From contig JAAYJG010000322.1 in assembly GCA_012523055.1 (NCBI GenBank), positions 1-33,533 on the forward strand: a DNA stretch of 33,533 bases, read 5' to 3'. Every line of letters starts with the position of its first letter. Position 1 is the stretch's first letter. The notes beneath the pieces were generated by a model. The model made no database searches, was not told where the DNA came from, and saw only the letters and a program-made list of their open reading frames with translations. Positions 18,424 to 27,617 of this stretch are shown piece by piece. This DNA comes from Ruminiclostridium sp. GTDB taxonomy: Bacteria; Bacillota; Clostridia; DSM-8532. A program made the translations under genes and the position numbers.

Positions 18424-18927
18424 ATGGCCAAGATTTTAAACGCGAATAACATGTCTTTTCAGTTACGAGAATCACCAATCCCCGAGTTTTCCTGGCATAC
18501 CAGCCCTGATTTATCCGAGCTGACAAACTCCAAAGTCCTGAAATTCAATATCCGTTCGCTTGATCCCGGTAAATTTTCCTATCCTTATCATTCACACAGA
18601 AATTCTGAAGAAATGTTTGTTATCCTTTCGGGAAGTGTCACGCTTAGAACCCCAGAGGAGTATAAGGTTTTGTCAGAAGGGGATATTGTGTTTTTTGAAA
18701 TGGGGCCTGAAGGGGCGCACCAATTGTATAATCATACCGATAAGCCCTGCCAGTTTCTCGACATACGCACGGATCTGGGATTGGATGTATGTGATTATCC
18801 TGATTCAGGCAAGATCAACGTTCTGCCCTATAGAGATATCTTTCAATCTGAAACCGCGGTAGATTATTACCAGGGGGAGGAAAATATCAGTAAAAAATGG
18901 CCGGAAGAGATAGTTAACAAAAAGTGA
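18424..18927 (+). CDS. Cupin-domain protein
   Basis: PYHSHRNSEEMFVILSGSVTLRT, LSEGDIVFF. SD GGGAGG before ATG 18424. Confidence 0.88.
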   Translation: MAKILNANNMSFQLRESPIPEFSWHTSPDLSELTNSKVLKFNIRSLDPGKFSYPYHSHRNSEEMFVILSGSVTLRTPEEYKVLSEGDIVFFEMGPEGAHQLYNHTDKPCQFLDIRTDLGLDVCDYPDSGKINVLPYRDIFQSETAVDYYQGEENISKKWPEEIVNKK

Positions 18928-19017
18928 AGCGTTTATTGGTCCGGCCGCAATAATGTGTTTTTAGCCATATGTTAAAAAAAGGAAAGCATGATCTCCGCAT
19001 GTGTTGAGTAGCAATGC

Positions 19018-19104
19018 AGCTGGCTGAAAGCGATTGGCTTTAACGATGTTGACTACTTTTTCAAAGTATTTGAAATGAAAATTTTTAATGACAGAAGGCT
19101 TTAG
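19018..19104 (+). pseudogene. C-terminal remnant of a SAM-dependent methyltransferase
   Basis: Reads SWLKAIGFNDVDYFFKVFEMKIFNDRRL*; upstream in-frame stop. Confidence 0.55.
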
Positions 19105-19266
19105 TAGCTTACTGATGTATAACATCTGTTTGGCAGATGTGAGTAACGACATTGGGGTTTAGACGAAGTATACTTTAGTAACCTGACACTACTGGCATAT
19201 TCACAGAACGCTAATGGCATATCCACTAGCCTATTATGGTTTCATTCAGGATCTCCGAAAAGGGTA

Positions 19267-19300
19267 TTGTATAATTATACGACAGGATGTATAATTATAC
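19267..19300 (+). promoter_or_regulatory. Promoter with tandem palindromic operator TGTATAATTATAC x2
   Basis: Identical 13-mers at 19268-19280 and 19288-19300, 20-bp period. TTGTAT (19267) - 17 nt - TATAAT (19290). Confidence 0.65.
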
Positions 19301-19324
19301 ATATTCTTTTGTGGAGGTGTTCAT

Positions 19325-20056
19325 ATGGGAATAGACTACGAAAAAATCTCTAAAAACTACGATTCCGTTAGATATGCAAATCAAAGCACGATCAGTGTTT
19401 TTCTTCAGAACCTACATATTACTGAGGCAACGAAAGTATTGGACTTTGGATGCGGAACCGGCAATTATGCCGACACCCTTCAAAAAGCAACCCATGCACA
19501 GGTGTTTGGCGTAGAGCCATCAGATGGAATGAGAGAGAAGGCAGTTTCCAAAAACAGCAGTGTTGTTTTTTCGAAGGGAAATCACGGGCATATTCCGTTT
19601 GAAGATAATTTCTTTGACTTTGTTTACATGACGGATGTCATTCATCACATTCCTGATTTGGGTGTAATGTTCAGGGAGCTCTTCAGAGTTTTGAAGAAGG
19701 AAGGCTTCCTTTGCATTGTAACACAATCCCATGAACAAATAGACAAAAGGTTTTACGTCAAATATTTTCCCACCACCGCGATTGTGGATAAACACCGTTA
19801 TCCGGATATCCCTGTAATTATCGGTGACGCAGTGAAAGCTGGATTCTCACATATCAGAACAAATGTTAAAGAGGGGGGCATCACCAAAGTACAATCTGAT
19901 TTTGTTGAACTTGCCCGGGCAAAAGGGTATTCCATGTTTCATCTGATACCCGAGGAAGAATACCAAAAAGGCCTTACTGAGCTTGAAAAGGATGTCATGA
20001 CTGATGCCTTGTTCGTTCCTGATTCCAGCGGAACCCTTGTATGGCTTGGAAAGTGA
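19325..20056 (+). CDS. Class I SAM-dependent methyltransferase
   Basis: VLDFGCGTGNYADTL, VEPSDGMREKA, VYMTDVIHHIPD, LFRVLKKEGFLCIVTQS. Confidence 0.93.
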   Translation: MGIDYEKISKNYDSVRYANQSTISVFLQNLHITEATKVLDFGCGTGNYADTLQKATHAQVFGVEPSDGMREKAVSKNSSVVFSKGNHGHIPFEDNFFDFVYMTDVIHHIPDLGVMFRELFRVLKKEGFLCIVTQSHEQIDKRFYVKYFPTTAIVDKHRYPDIPVIIGDAVKAGFSHIRTNVKEGGITKVQSDFVELARAKGYSMFHLIPEEEYQKGLTELEKDVMTDALFVPDSSGTLVWLGK

Positions 20057-20069
20057 GGAGAGTATAATA

Positions 20070-20816
20070 ATGATACAGCAGATTGAGGAATTATCAATGA
20101 ATGCGTGGCCGGCATTGCAAACCTGCTTTTACGATGGCTGGGTAATGCGGTTTGCCGATGGATATACGAAAAGATCCAATTCGATTTTACCCATTTACGA
20201 ATCTACGATTTGCGCTGAAGAAAAGATTAACTTTTGCGAGCGGAAGTATGCGGAATGGGGTCTCCCGACAGTATTCAAACTGACACAGGAGAGCAACCCA
20301 CAAAGCCTGGATGGCATTCTTGAGCGTAAAGGCTATCAAAAACTGGATGAAACTGCAGTAAGGCTTTTGGACTTAACTCATTACACCGCCTGTAAGCCGA
20401 ATGATGTCATTCTGGAAGAAAAGTTTACTGAAAACTGGATAAACAGCTTTTTTCAGTGTTCCGGATTGACCGATGCAGGACAGCAAACAGCAGCAAAACA
20501 GATTCTTGGGTATATTCGCGCAGAGATTGTCTGTGTAGCAAAAACCGTGGAAGATAAAATCGTTGGGTGCGGCTTTGGCGTGATGGAAAGGGGATTTGTT
20601 GGCATCTTTAATATTGTGGTATCCAATGATTACCGCAGGAATGGATTTGGGTTGGATATCATGAATGGAATTCTGATGAAGGCAAAGGAAAAGGGAGTAC
20701 AAAACTCTTATTTACAGGTTGTCGTTGGTAATGCACCCGCAGAAAGTCTGTATACAAAGCTGGGCTACAAAGAAGTATATCATTATTGGTATAGGAGAAA
20801 GGAATCTCAGATCTAA
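20070..20816 (+). CDS. GNAT N-acetyltransferase
   Basis: GFVGIFNIVVSNDYRRNGFGLDIMNGIL, LQVVVGNAPAESLYTKLGYKEVYHYWYR. Confidence 0.92.
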   Translation: MIQQIEELSMNAWPALQTCFYDGWVMRFADGYTKRSNSILPIYESTICAEEKINFCERKYAEWGLPTVFKLTQESNPQSLDGILERKGYQKLDETAVRLLDLTHYTACKPNDVILEEKFTENWINSFFQCSGLTDAGQQTAAKQILGYIRAEIVCVAKTVEDKIVGCGFGVMERGFVGIFNIVVSNDYRRNGFGLDIMNGILMKAKEKGVQNSYLQVVVGNAPAESLYTKLGYKEVYHYWYRRKESQI

Positions 20817-20852
20817 AAATCTGTACCCGCCAACGCACGTTTTTTATGCAAG

Positions 20853-20878
20853 AACCCGGTGTCAATTGACGCCGGGTT
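20853..20878. terminator. Near-perfect 26-nt palindrome, possible terminator
   Basis: AACCCGGTGTCAATTGACGCCGGGTT followed by ATTTT, just after the GNAT stop. Confidence 0.45.
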
Positions 20879-20903
20879 ATTTTAAAAACACATTTGTACA
20901 AAG

Positions 20904-20992
20904 GGCTATTCCACGAACGTATGGGTCTTTTAATCCGAGCAAACGAGGGACTGAAAGACAATACGGCTATTCCACGAATGTATGGGTCTTTT
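20904..20992. repeat. Pair of 28-nt direct repeats separated by 33 nt
   Basis: GGCTATTCCACGAACGTATGGGTCTTTT (20904-20931) and GGCTATTCCACGAATGTATGGGTCTTTT (20965-20992), one mismatch. Confidence 0.9.
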
Positions 20993-21028
20993 GCCAGCGA
21001 CCCAAATTAGCTATTACTGCGAGAAGCT

Positions 21029-21415
21029 TTATTCTACATAAATTTCAACCTTTTCCTGGCGTTCCTCATCTTCAATCTCTGCGATTTTGCCTTGGGCACC
21101 GTTCTTAACGGCTTCCATTACTGCCTTGATATCAATTTTATTCAGCCCTACGTCCATCATTTGCGGAGCATAGGCAGTACCAAGCTTCAGGCCGATATCG
21201 ACAAGAGATATGGGTAGATTTACTTTCGTCTTTACTCTGTCATCCATCGTCATCACTCGAATCTTTATCCACTTTGCGTGCCCTGCAGTTACAAGGCTCT
21301 CTTCGGCAGGTGCCTGATCCAGCGCGTTCATCAGCTCCAGGCCTTCCTGTGCTGAAACCTTGCCTTCTTCAATCATCTTTAAGATCTGCATTCTTTCTTC
21401 TGATATATTTCTCAT
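21029..21415 (-). CDS. SHOCT-like-domain protein
   Basis: SEERMQILKMIEEGKVSAQEGLELMNAL (short bihelical motif), then a beta-rich region. GGAGG before ATG at 21415. Confidence 0.75.
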   Translation of the reverse strand: MRNISEERMQILKMIEEGKVSAQEGLELMNALDQAPAEESLVTAGHAKWIKIRVMTMDDRVKTKVNLPISLVDIGLKLGTAYAPQMMDVGLNKIDIKAVMEAVKNGAQGKIAEIEDEERQEKVEIYVE

Positions 21416-21539
21416 ATCAAAATCCTCCATTTCAATTGATACCTGTTTCATTTCTATTCGGCGTGTAAGCATGACTTAACCAAGATGGTTCTGCTAAATG
21501 GTTCCGTTGGTTCATTGTATACCGGTTGTAATGAACCAT

Positions 21540-21917
21540 TTAGCACTCAGATGAATCATTCAGCAGCCTTAAGGCTTCATCCTTGCTGATTTCTCCACGG
21601 CTGAGCTTTTCCAGCACTTCCTTGCGGTTCACCAGGTTTTTTGGCTGTTCCACCTGGTAGCCCAAAGCGCCAATCACTTCGTCCAGCTTGTTTCGCACGG
21701 TGGGGTAGGAGATTCCCAGTTCTTTTTCAATTTCCTTGATGTTGCCTCTGCTTTTTATGAAAACCTCGATGAAGTATTTTTGCGGCCCGGTCAGCTTGCA
21801 GAACTTACACAGATCAAATTCACCCCGTATTGTAGTATCACAATGATAACAATGGATTTCGGTGATCTGCAGCTCATTGTCGCATACAGGACATTTTCCG
21901 AGAACTTCATGTTTCAT
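21540..21917 (-). CDS. DUF2089-domain protein (Zn-ribbon plus HTH)
   Basis: CPVCDNELQITEIHCYHCDTTIRGEFDLCKFCKL, KEIEKELGISYPTVRNKLDEVI, LSRGEISKDEALRLL. Confidence 0.9.
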   Translation of the reverse strand: MKHEVLGKCPVCDNELQITEIHCYHCDTTIRGEFDLCKFCKLTGPQKYFIEVFIKSRGNIKEIEKELGISYPTVRNKLDEVIGALGYQVEQPKNLVNRKEVLEKLSRGEISKDEALRLLNDSSEC

Positions 21918-22271
21918 CCATTCACCTCCTGACTGATGAACAATTCAATTCTTGATTTTTATTTTTCAATGAATCAAAATATTTGATTCGTAATTTAATT
22001 ATATTAATAAACTTAAAAATGTCAATCATCAAATTGAAAAATTTGATTAGAATTTAATTAGAAATTAAAAATATAAATATGTAGCTTTAAACTGGAACTG
22101 GTAAGGAGATGAAAGCGAAGTATCTTTCATAGAAAATAGAATTATGTTACGATAGGGTTGGTGTGATTGGAAAAACTCAAAATCATAATGCAGAAAAAAC
22201 GGGTAAGGCGAAAAGAATCAGAAGGGGTGCGGTGAGCCCAACGGTACCTTTGATATGAACTGGAGGTTTTT

Positions 22272-23309
22272 ATGCGGCCATTGTATTTTCAAGAAGGTAA
22301 ACTCAGGTTGATTGATCAGACAAAGCTTCCTGGTGAAACCATCTGGCACGAGTATTCATCGTATGATCAGGTTGCAAAAGCCATTAAGGATATGATCGTC
22401 CGGGGTGCACCGGCGATTGGCGTTACGGCTGCTTACGGCATCGTCATCGGAATGAATGCCATCAACCAAACAAACAAGGAAGCTTTCTTCAAAGAACTCG
22501 CGCACATCGCCGATGAAATGAAAAGCACCAGGCCAACCGCGGTTAACCTGTTTTGGGCTGTTGACCGGATGGTGAATAAAGCACTGATCAATCATGATAA
22601 AAGCATTGACGAAATAAAGGCTATTGCACTGCTGGAAGCGCAGAAAATGGACGATGAAGATGTGCAGAGCAATCGCAAAATTGGTGAGTACGGCAGCCAA
22701 TTGATCCGTCATGGAGATACTATCCTGACCCATTGCAACGCCGGCAGCCTTGCAACCTGCGATTATGGTACGGCTCTTGGCGTGATTCGGGCAGCCCACG
22801 AGGCAGGCAAACAGGTAAAGGTGTTTGCCGATGAAACCCGCCCATACCTGCAGGGGGCAAGGCTTACAGCCTATGAATTGATGCAGGACGGCATTCCCGT
22901 GACCCTGATCTGTGACAATATGGCCGGACACTTTATGCATATCGGGCAGATTCAATGCTGTATCGTCGGTGCGGACAGAATCGCTTCCAATGGCGATACA
23001 GCCAATAAAATCGGCACCTATAGCGTGGCGGTTCTGGCAAAGGAAAACAATATTCCTTTTTATGTCGCAGCACCGGTTTCCACGATAGATTTTAAAATCA
23101 GCAGCGGTCAGGAGATACCCATTGAAGAACGCAACCAACGGGAGGTTACTCATATTCGTGAAATTCAGCTTGCACCGAATGGGGTGAATGTAAGAAACCC
23201 AGCCTTTGATGTCACTCCAAACCGGTATATTACAGCTATCATCACAGATAAAGGGGTGCTGTATCCTCCCTTCACCAAGAGTATTCAAAGCCTGAAGGAA
23301 AAATTATGA
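22272..23309 (+). CDS. mtnA: S-methyl-5-thioribose-1-phosphate isomerase (or 5-deoxyribose-1-P isomerase paralog)
   Basis: [88 protein letters not shown]. Confidence 0.95.
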   Translation: MRPLYFQEGKLRLIDQTKLPGETIWHEYSSYDQVAKAIKDMIVRGAPAIGVTAAYGIVIGMNAINQTNKEAFFKELAHIADEMKSTRPTAVNLFWAVDRMVNKALINHDKSIDEIKAIALLEAQKMDDEDVQSNRKIGEYGSQLIRHGDTILTHCNAGSLATCDYGTALGVIRAAHEAGKQVKVFADETRPYLQGARLTAYELMQDGIPVTLICDNMAGHFMHIGQIQCCIVGADRIASNGDTANKIGTYSVAVLAKENNIPFYVAAPVSTIDFKISSGQEIPIEERNQREVTHIREIQLAPNGVNVRNPAFDVTPNRYITAIITDKGVLYPPFTKSIQSLKEKL

Positions 23310-23455
23310 AAGCAGGATCGCAGGTAAGCAAGCGCGGCTTGTTTTCCTGAATGAGGTGGAGGAACTATACCATAAAAAGCACTCATTTCATCCGGCAGCA
23401 GCCAGTTGTTGAAATAGAGCAGACATTTGATTTCCAGTAAAACAGGAGAAAAGCG

Positions 23456-24091
23456 ATGAAGCAAAACTATCGAGATATTCTTGACCTTTCAAAGATAATA
23501 TATGATAAGGGAATGGTCAATGCCTTTGAAGGAAATCTTTCGGTCAGAACCGGAGAAGGGCTGCTCATCACCCCCAGCCAAACCTGCAAGGGTTTTCTCA
23601 AAGAAGACATGTTAGTTGAAACAGATATGCAGGGAAAGGTCACAAAGGGAAATCGAAAGCCCTCTTCGGAAATTCTGCTGCATCTTGAAGCATACTCTAT
23701 CCGGAAAGATATTCATGCGGTGATACATGCGCATTCCCCTTATGCTACAGCGTTTGCAGTGGCCAATAAACCCATTGAAACAAAAGCATATCCGGAAATG
23801 ATCGTCCTGTTTGGGGAAATACCTCTTGTGAAGTACGGTACGCCTTCAACACCCGATATCTGTGCAGATTTGAAAAATCATCTGCACGATCATGATGTGG
23901 TTCTTTTGGCCAACCACGGAATTGTTGCCATTGGAAAAGACCTGTATGATGCTTTTTTCAAACTGGAATCTGCCGAAAGCATTGCAAAGGTTCTTCTGCT
24001 ATCCCATATGCTTGGCGGTGAGTTTGAGCTACCCCCAGATGAAGTATGCAAGCTTCATGAAATGGGGAAAAAGGGGTTCCATTGCCCATAA
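23456..24091 (+). CDS. Class II aldolase/adducin-family protein
   Basis: AFEGNLSVR, KPSSEILLHLEAY, AVIHAHSPYATAFA, LLANHGIVAIGKD. Confidence 0.93.
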   Translation: MKQNYRDILDLSKIIYDKGMVNAFEGNLSVRTGEGLLITPSQTCKGFLKEDMLVETDMQGKVTKGNRKPSSEILLHLEAYSIRKDIHAVIHAHSPYATAFAVANKPIETKAYPEMIVLFGEIPLVKYGTPSTPDICADLKNHLHDHDVVLLANHGIVAIGKDLYDAFFKLESAESIAKVLLLSHMLGGEFELPPDEVCKLHEMGKKGFHCP

Positions 24092-24372
24092 TCCTCATGA
24101 AAGGGTTCAAGTGATAAATGCAGGCAGGGGTGGGTATTCAAAATATTAAAAAGACTTGTGCTCCCACTGCGCGGATGAGCAAAAATGATGACTTTGTCTT
24201 TAAATCCTGACATAACGCGACCTCACTTTATCGATTGCATATATCATTGTCTTACCATATTCCTCTATTGATGGCAAGATGCGTTTTTTTAATAAAACTG
24301 GAAAGATCGCCGCTCGATGTGTTATAATGGTACTGTTACACAAAAAAGGGATCCTTTCAGGGGGGGATAGAT

Positions 24373-27171
24373 GTGATTAACAGTAAAAGAAGCCTAAAAA
24401 TATGCAGTTTATCCGCAGTTCTTATGCTCCTGGTTTTGCTGTGCGGCTCGTGTGCCGAAAAGGCGGAAACAGCCTCAGCCTCTTCATTCTCCAGCACAAA
24501 ATGGACCTTGATTGGTCCCTATGATGAGCCCGGGCAGGGGCCATGCACTTTATTCTATCAAGACCTGCTTGCGGATTACGGCTCGGAAAGCACTATTTCC
24601 GAATCCGGTCCGCCTGAAAATTTCGTCAAAACGGGCTTGATACAGGCAAAAAACAACCTGGTTGACTTTGGTGCAAAGTTTCCCGGGAAAAACTATTCTG
24701 TTTCCTATGCTTATCTGGAATTTAAAGGAAACGGTGAAGAGGTTTTTTACCGGATGGGTTCGGATGATGGCCTTCGTGTATGGTTGAATGGTGAGCTGAT
24801 GGTGGATCAACACGCCCATCGCGCCATCGACCCCAACTCTAATTCCTTCCGTGCGGTGTTAAAAAAGGGCACAAACCGGGTATTGGTAAAAGTATGCCAG
24901 GCATCCGGCGAATGGGGTTTCACCTTCAGACAGACGACACGTGAGGAGCATGAAGCCTTTATAGCCGAGCAGTCCGAAATGACACTGTCGTTATCAACCG
25001 ACAGTTTGTATATAGGGAATACAAATCCCCTTGCTTTTTCAATCTTTGCCAACCCGGCGCCGCTTGAAGATGTTCCGCTTATCTATTCTGTGACCGATTC
25101 TGAAGGAAAGGTCATCACCGAAGGAACTGAGTTTGCTGGTAAAAGCATCACCGTGGACTTTCCCTCTGATTGTAAAGAGGAAATATATATCACCGCGGTA
25201 CCAGGGAAAATCCAAGATGAATTAACCCGAAAGAAGCTTGAAAATACTAAATTCCAAACTGTATTATTCAGAGCAGACAGGGACTCGATTCATTGTACGT
25301 ATTCCAAAAAAGCCAGAAAGGCTGCACAAGAGCTTGGTAGTTCCCCCAGGTGGACATCCCTTGACAAAGAAGAGCTTAAAATGGTTGAAGATGTCGCACC
25401 TACACTGCTGTACCTTGCAGATATGATTGACGGGAATCTGCATACCTCTTTAGTCAATGAAAACAAGCAATCCATGGCAATATCCTTTATCAACGATATT
25501 CTCGCGGCGATGAAGGAAAGCCCGCAGGCACTCTCGTCCATGACCGGCTATCGTCAGATGGCTTACAGGTCACTGATCGATGGCAGCATTCAACCCTACA
25601 GCCTTTATCTTCCCAAAAACTATTCACCTGACAAAACCTATTCGCTGATTATGGTGGCTCATGGCTACTCCGGTGATGATTATGGCGGCGGAAACCATGT
25701 TGCTTCGCTGATGCCGGAGGATTTTATCGTTGTTTCTGTTTTTGGCAGGGGGGATGTGCATTATCAGTCGGTTGGCGAACAGGATGTTCTGGATGTGATG
25801 GACAGAATCATGGAACGTTACCCAATTGATGAAAACCGTGTATATATGATGGGAAGTTCCATGGGAGGTTTGGGTACATGGCGGATCGGTACACTCTATG
25901 CCGACAGGTTTGCAGCAATAGCACCCTATTGTGGTTGGACGGGAACGGTGTTTATGCGAAACCTTGGGAACACGAAAAACTATGTTGTCCATGGAGCCGC
26001 GGATCCTACTGTACCCGTGCAGTTTGACAGGGCCTGCGTCAACGAGCTGAAGAAACTGGGTTATGATGTGACCTATGTGGAAATACCCAATGGAAGCCAC
26101 TCAGCCTGGACGGAATGGTCAAGAATTCATGAACCTGAAACGATTTTGGATGTATTCAGATCCGCGGTAAGAAACCCATCTCCCGATAAAATTGCCGCTG
26201 CCGTCAGCTCTGTTCGTTATGGCAAACATTACTGGGTTACAGTCAATGAGCTTGACACCAGCGAGCCTTATGAGAGACCGAAATATACCGGTACAACACA
26301 GTATGAGTACACATATCCGCTGCAACCAGCTCCGGGAAGCTTTGAAGCCCGGCGTTCCGACGACGGTTCCATTCAAATATCCACCATGAGGATTAATGCT
26401 CTTTCAATAGACATGAAGCTTGCAGCTGTGAACATCAAAAGCACTGAAAAAATAACAATAGATGGAACCGTAATCGTTGTACCAGCAAACGCAGAGATTG
26501 TCCACCTTGCAAAACAGACGGATGGACAATGGGCGTATGACACACGTTTTGGCACGGAAGAGCTTCCCCGGCACGATGGGGGAGGCGTAGCCGACCTTTT
26601 CACCCGGCCGCTCATCCTGGTATACGGCACACAGAAGGCTGACAAAAAACCAATTCTCGAAGCTGCCGCTCGTGAGCTTGCGGACTGGTCCATTCGCCCT
26701 ACTGTTGCGATAGGGGTTAAAAGTGGGACCTTCAAAGTGAAGTCAGATACAGAGCTTACAGAGGAAGATATGGCCTCCCATCATATCCTGCTGTTTGGAA
26801 CACCCGAAGAAAACTCGGTTTCAAAGTTATTTCAACAGCAGTTGGCCGATTATTATCAGGATGGAGATATCTTTGTCGCTGGCAAAAAGTATACCGACAA
26901 CGGGCTATGTGTGACGATGCCCAACCCCAGGGCACCGGGGAAAATGATAGGGTATATGGACATCTCCCGCAATATACTAAATGCAGGTGATGCAAAGCAA
27001 TATTTTTTGAATTTCCAGTTTCGGTTAAGAAACAGTTACATCAATGAATTGATGGGAACCCCCAGTTTTTGCCCGGATGTATTTGTGATGACGCGCCATC
27101 CGATGAGTGACGCGTGGTCGGGCTGGTTCGACCGATACTGGGAAAACCTGCAGGGTTGCGAAGCAAATTGA
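24373..27171 (+). CDS. Large secreted lipoprotein with alpha/beta-hydrolase (esterase/peptidase-like) domain
   Basis: N-terminal signal with LLCGSC lipobox-like site; RMGSDDGLRVWLNGELM (PA14-like); YSLIMVAHGYSGDD; MMGSSMGGLGTWRIG; HGAADPTVPVQFDRA; NGSHSAWTEW. Confidence 0.85.
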   Translation: MINSKRSLKICSLSAVLMLLVLLCGSCAEKAETASASSFSSTKWTLIGPYDEPGQGPCTLFYQDLLADYGSESTISESGPPENFVKTGLIQAKNNLVDFGAKFPGKNYSVSYAYLEFKGNGEEVFYRMGSDDGLRVWLNGELMVDQHAHRAIDPNSNSFRAVLKKGTNRVLVKVCQASGEWGFTFRQTTREEHEAFIAEQSEMTLSLSTDSLYIGNTNPLAFSIFANPAPLEDVPLIYSVTDSEGKVITEGTEFAGKSITVDFPSDCKEEIYITAVPGKIQDELTRKKLENTKFQTVLFRADRDSIHCTYSKKARKAAQELGSSPRWTSLDKEELKMVEDVAPTLLYLADMIDGNLHTSLVNENKQSMAISFINDILAAMKESPQALSSMTGYRQMAYRSLIDGSIQPYSLYLPKNYSPDKTYSLIMVAHGYSGDDYGGGNHVASLMPEDFIVVSVFGRGDVHYQSVGEQDVLDVMDRIMERYPIDENRVYMMGSSMGGLGTWRIGTLYADRFAAIAPYCGWTGTVFMRNLGNTKNYVVHGAADPTVPVQFDRACVNELKKLGYDVTYVEIPNGSHSAWTEWSRIHEPETILDVFRSAVRNPSPDKIAAAVSSVRYGKHYWVTVNELDTSEPYERPKYTGTTQYEYTYPLQPAPGSFEARRSDDGSIQISTMRINALSIDMKLAAVNIKSTEKITIDGTVIVVPANAEIVHLAKQTDGQWAYDTRFGTEELPRHDGGGVADLFTRPLILVYGTQKADKKPILEAAARELADWSIRPTVAIGVKSGTFKVKSDTELTEEDMASHHILLFGTPEENSVSKLFQQQLADYYQDGDIFVAGKKYTDNGLCVTMPNPRAPGKMIGYMDISRNILNAGDAKQYFLNFQFRLRNSYINELMGTPSFCPDVFVMTRHPMSDAWSGWFDRYWENLQGCEAN

Positions 27172-27262
27172 AAGATATTTCATTAGGTTATCACCCAAAT
27201 AACCGATATATATTTCATTTCCCGAGCAGATCAGGCACCTGCATATTCATGAAAGAGAAAAG

Positions 27263-27287
27263 AGGTTCCAAATCGGAGCCTTTTTTT
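27263..27287 (+). terminator. Rho-independent terminator after lipoprotein gene
   Basis: AGGTTCCaaatcGGAGCCTTTTTTT. Confidence 0.65.
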
Positions 27288-27549
27288 GATTCCAGACAAG
27301 TTTCGACAATATCGGGCAGGATGACGGATAATTCATCTGCTGTGAAACTTACCGGATAAAAAGATTCATTGCGAGAACCGTTCTTACACCTGAGAATATA
27401 GGTGTTCATCAAAAGCCATACTGGTCTTTCTCTTTATTATAAAGGGTTATACGGTATATTCAACAAAGCTATGTCGATCTGAATAGAATCATTCAGAATT
27501 ATAGGATTTTTGATATGAAAGTTTTCCGTATAAAAGTTTCAAAACACTA

Positions 27550-27578
27550 TTGACATGGTTTGTATAATTGTATACAAT
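27550..27578 (+). promoter_or_regulatory. Promoter with GntR-type palindromic operator
   Basis: TTGACA - 17 nt - TACAAT; perfect palindrome ATTGTATACAAT (27567-27578) over the -10. Confidence 0.7.
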
Positions 27579-27617
27579 GTAAAAAATAAAACCACAGGCA
27601 TGAATAAGGGATGACAT

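Noticed and set aside
20815-20850. Third copy of E1/E2 (GTACCCGCCAACGCACGTTTTTT)
   Set aside because: Only about 22 nt resemble the core; the rest of the element is absent, so it is at most a fragment or chance.
22145-22265. Possible SAM-type riboswitch upstream of mtnA
   Set aside because: Some G/C-rich pairing (GGGGTGCGGTGAGCCC...GGTACC) but no match to SAM-I/II or other riboswitch cores that I could identify.
22356-23288. 310-aa minus-strand ORF
   Set aside because: Antisense to the clearly real mtnA; no recognisable motifs or RBS.
27215-27412. 65-aa minus-strand ORF
   Set aside because: Overlaps the predicted terminator of the lipoprotein gene and lacks a good SD; cannot be excluded but not supported.
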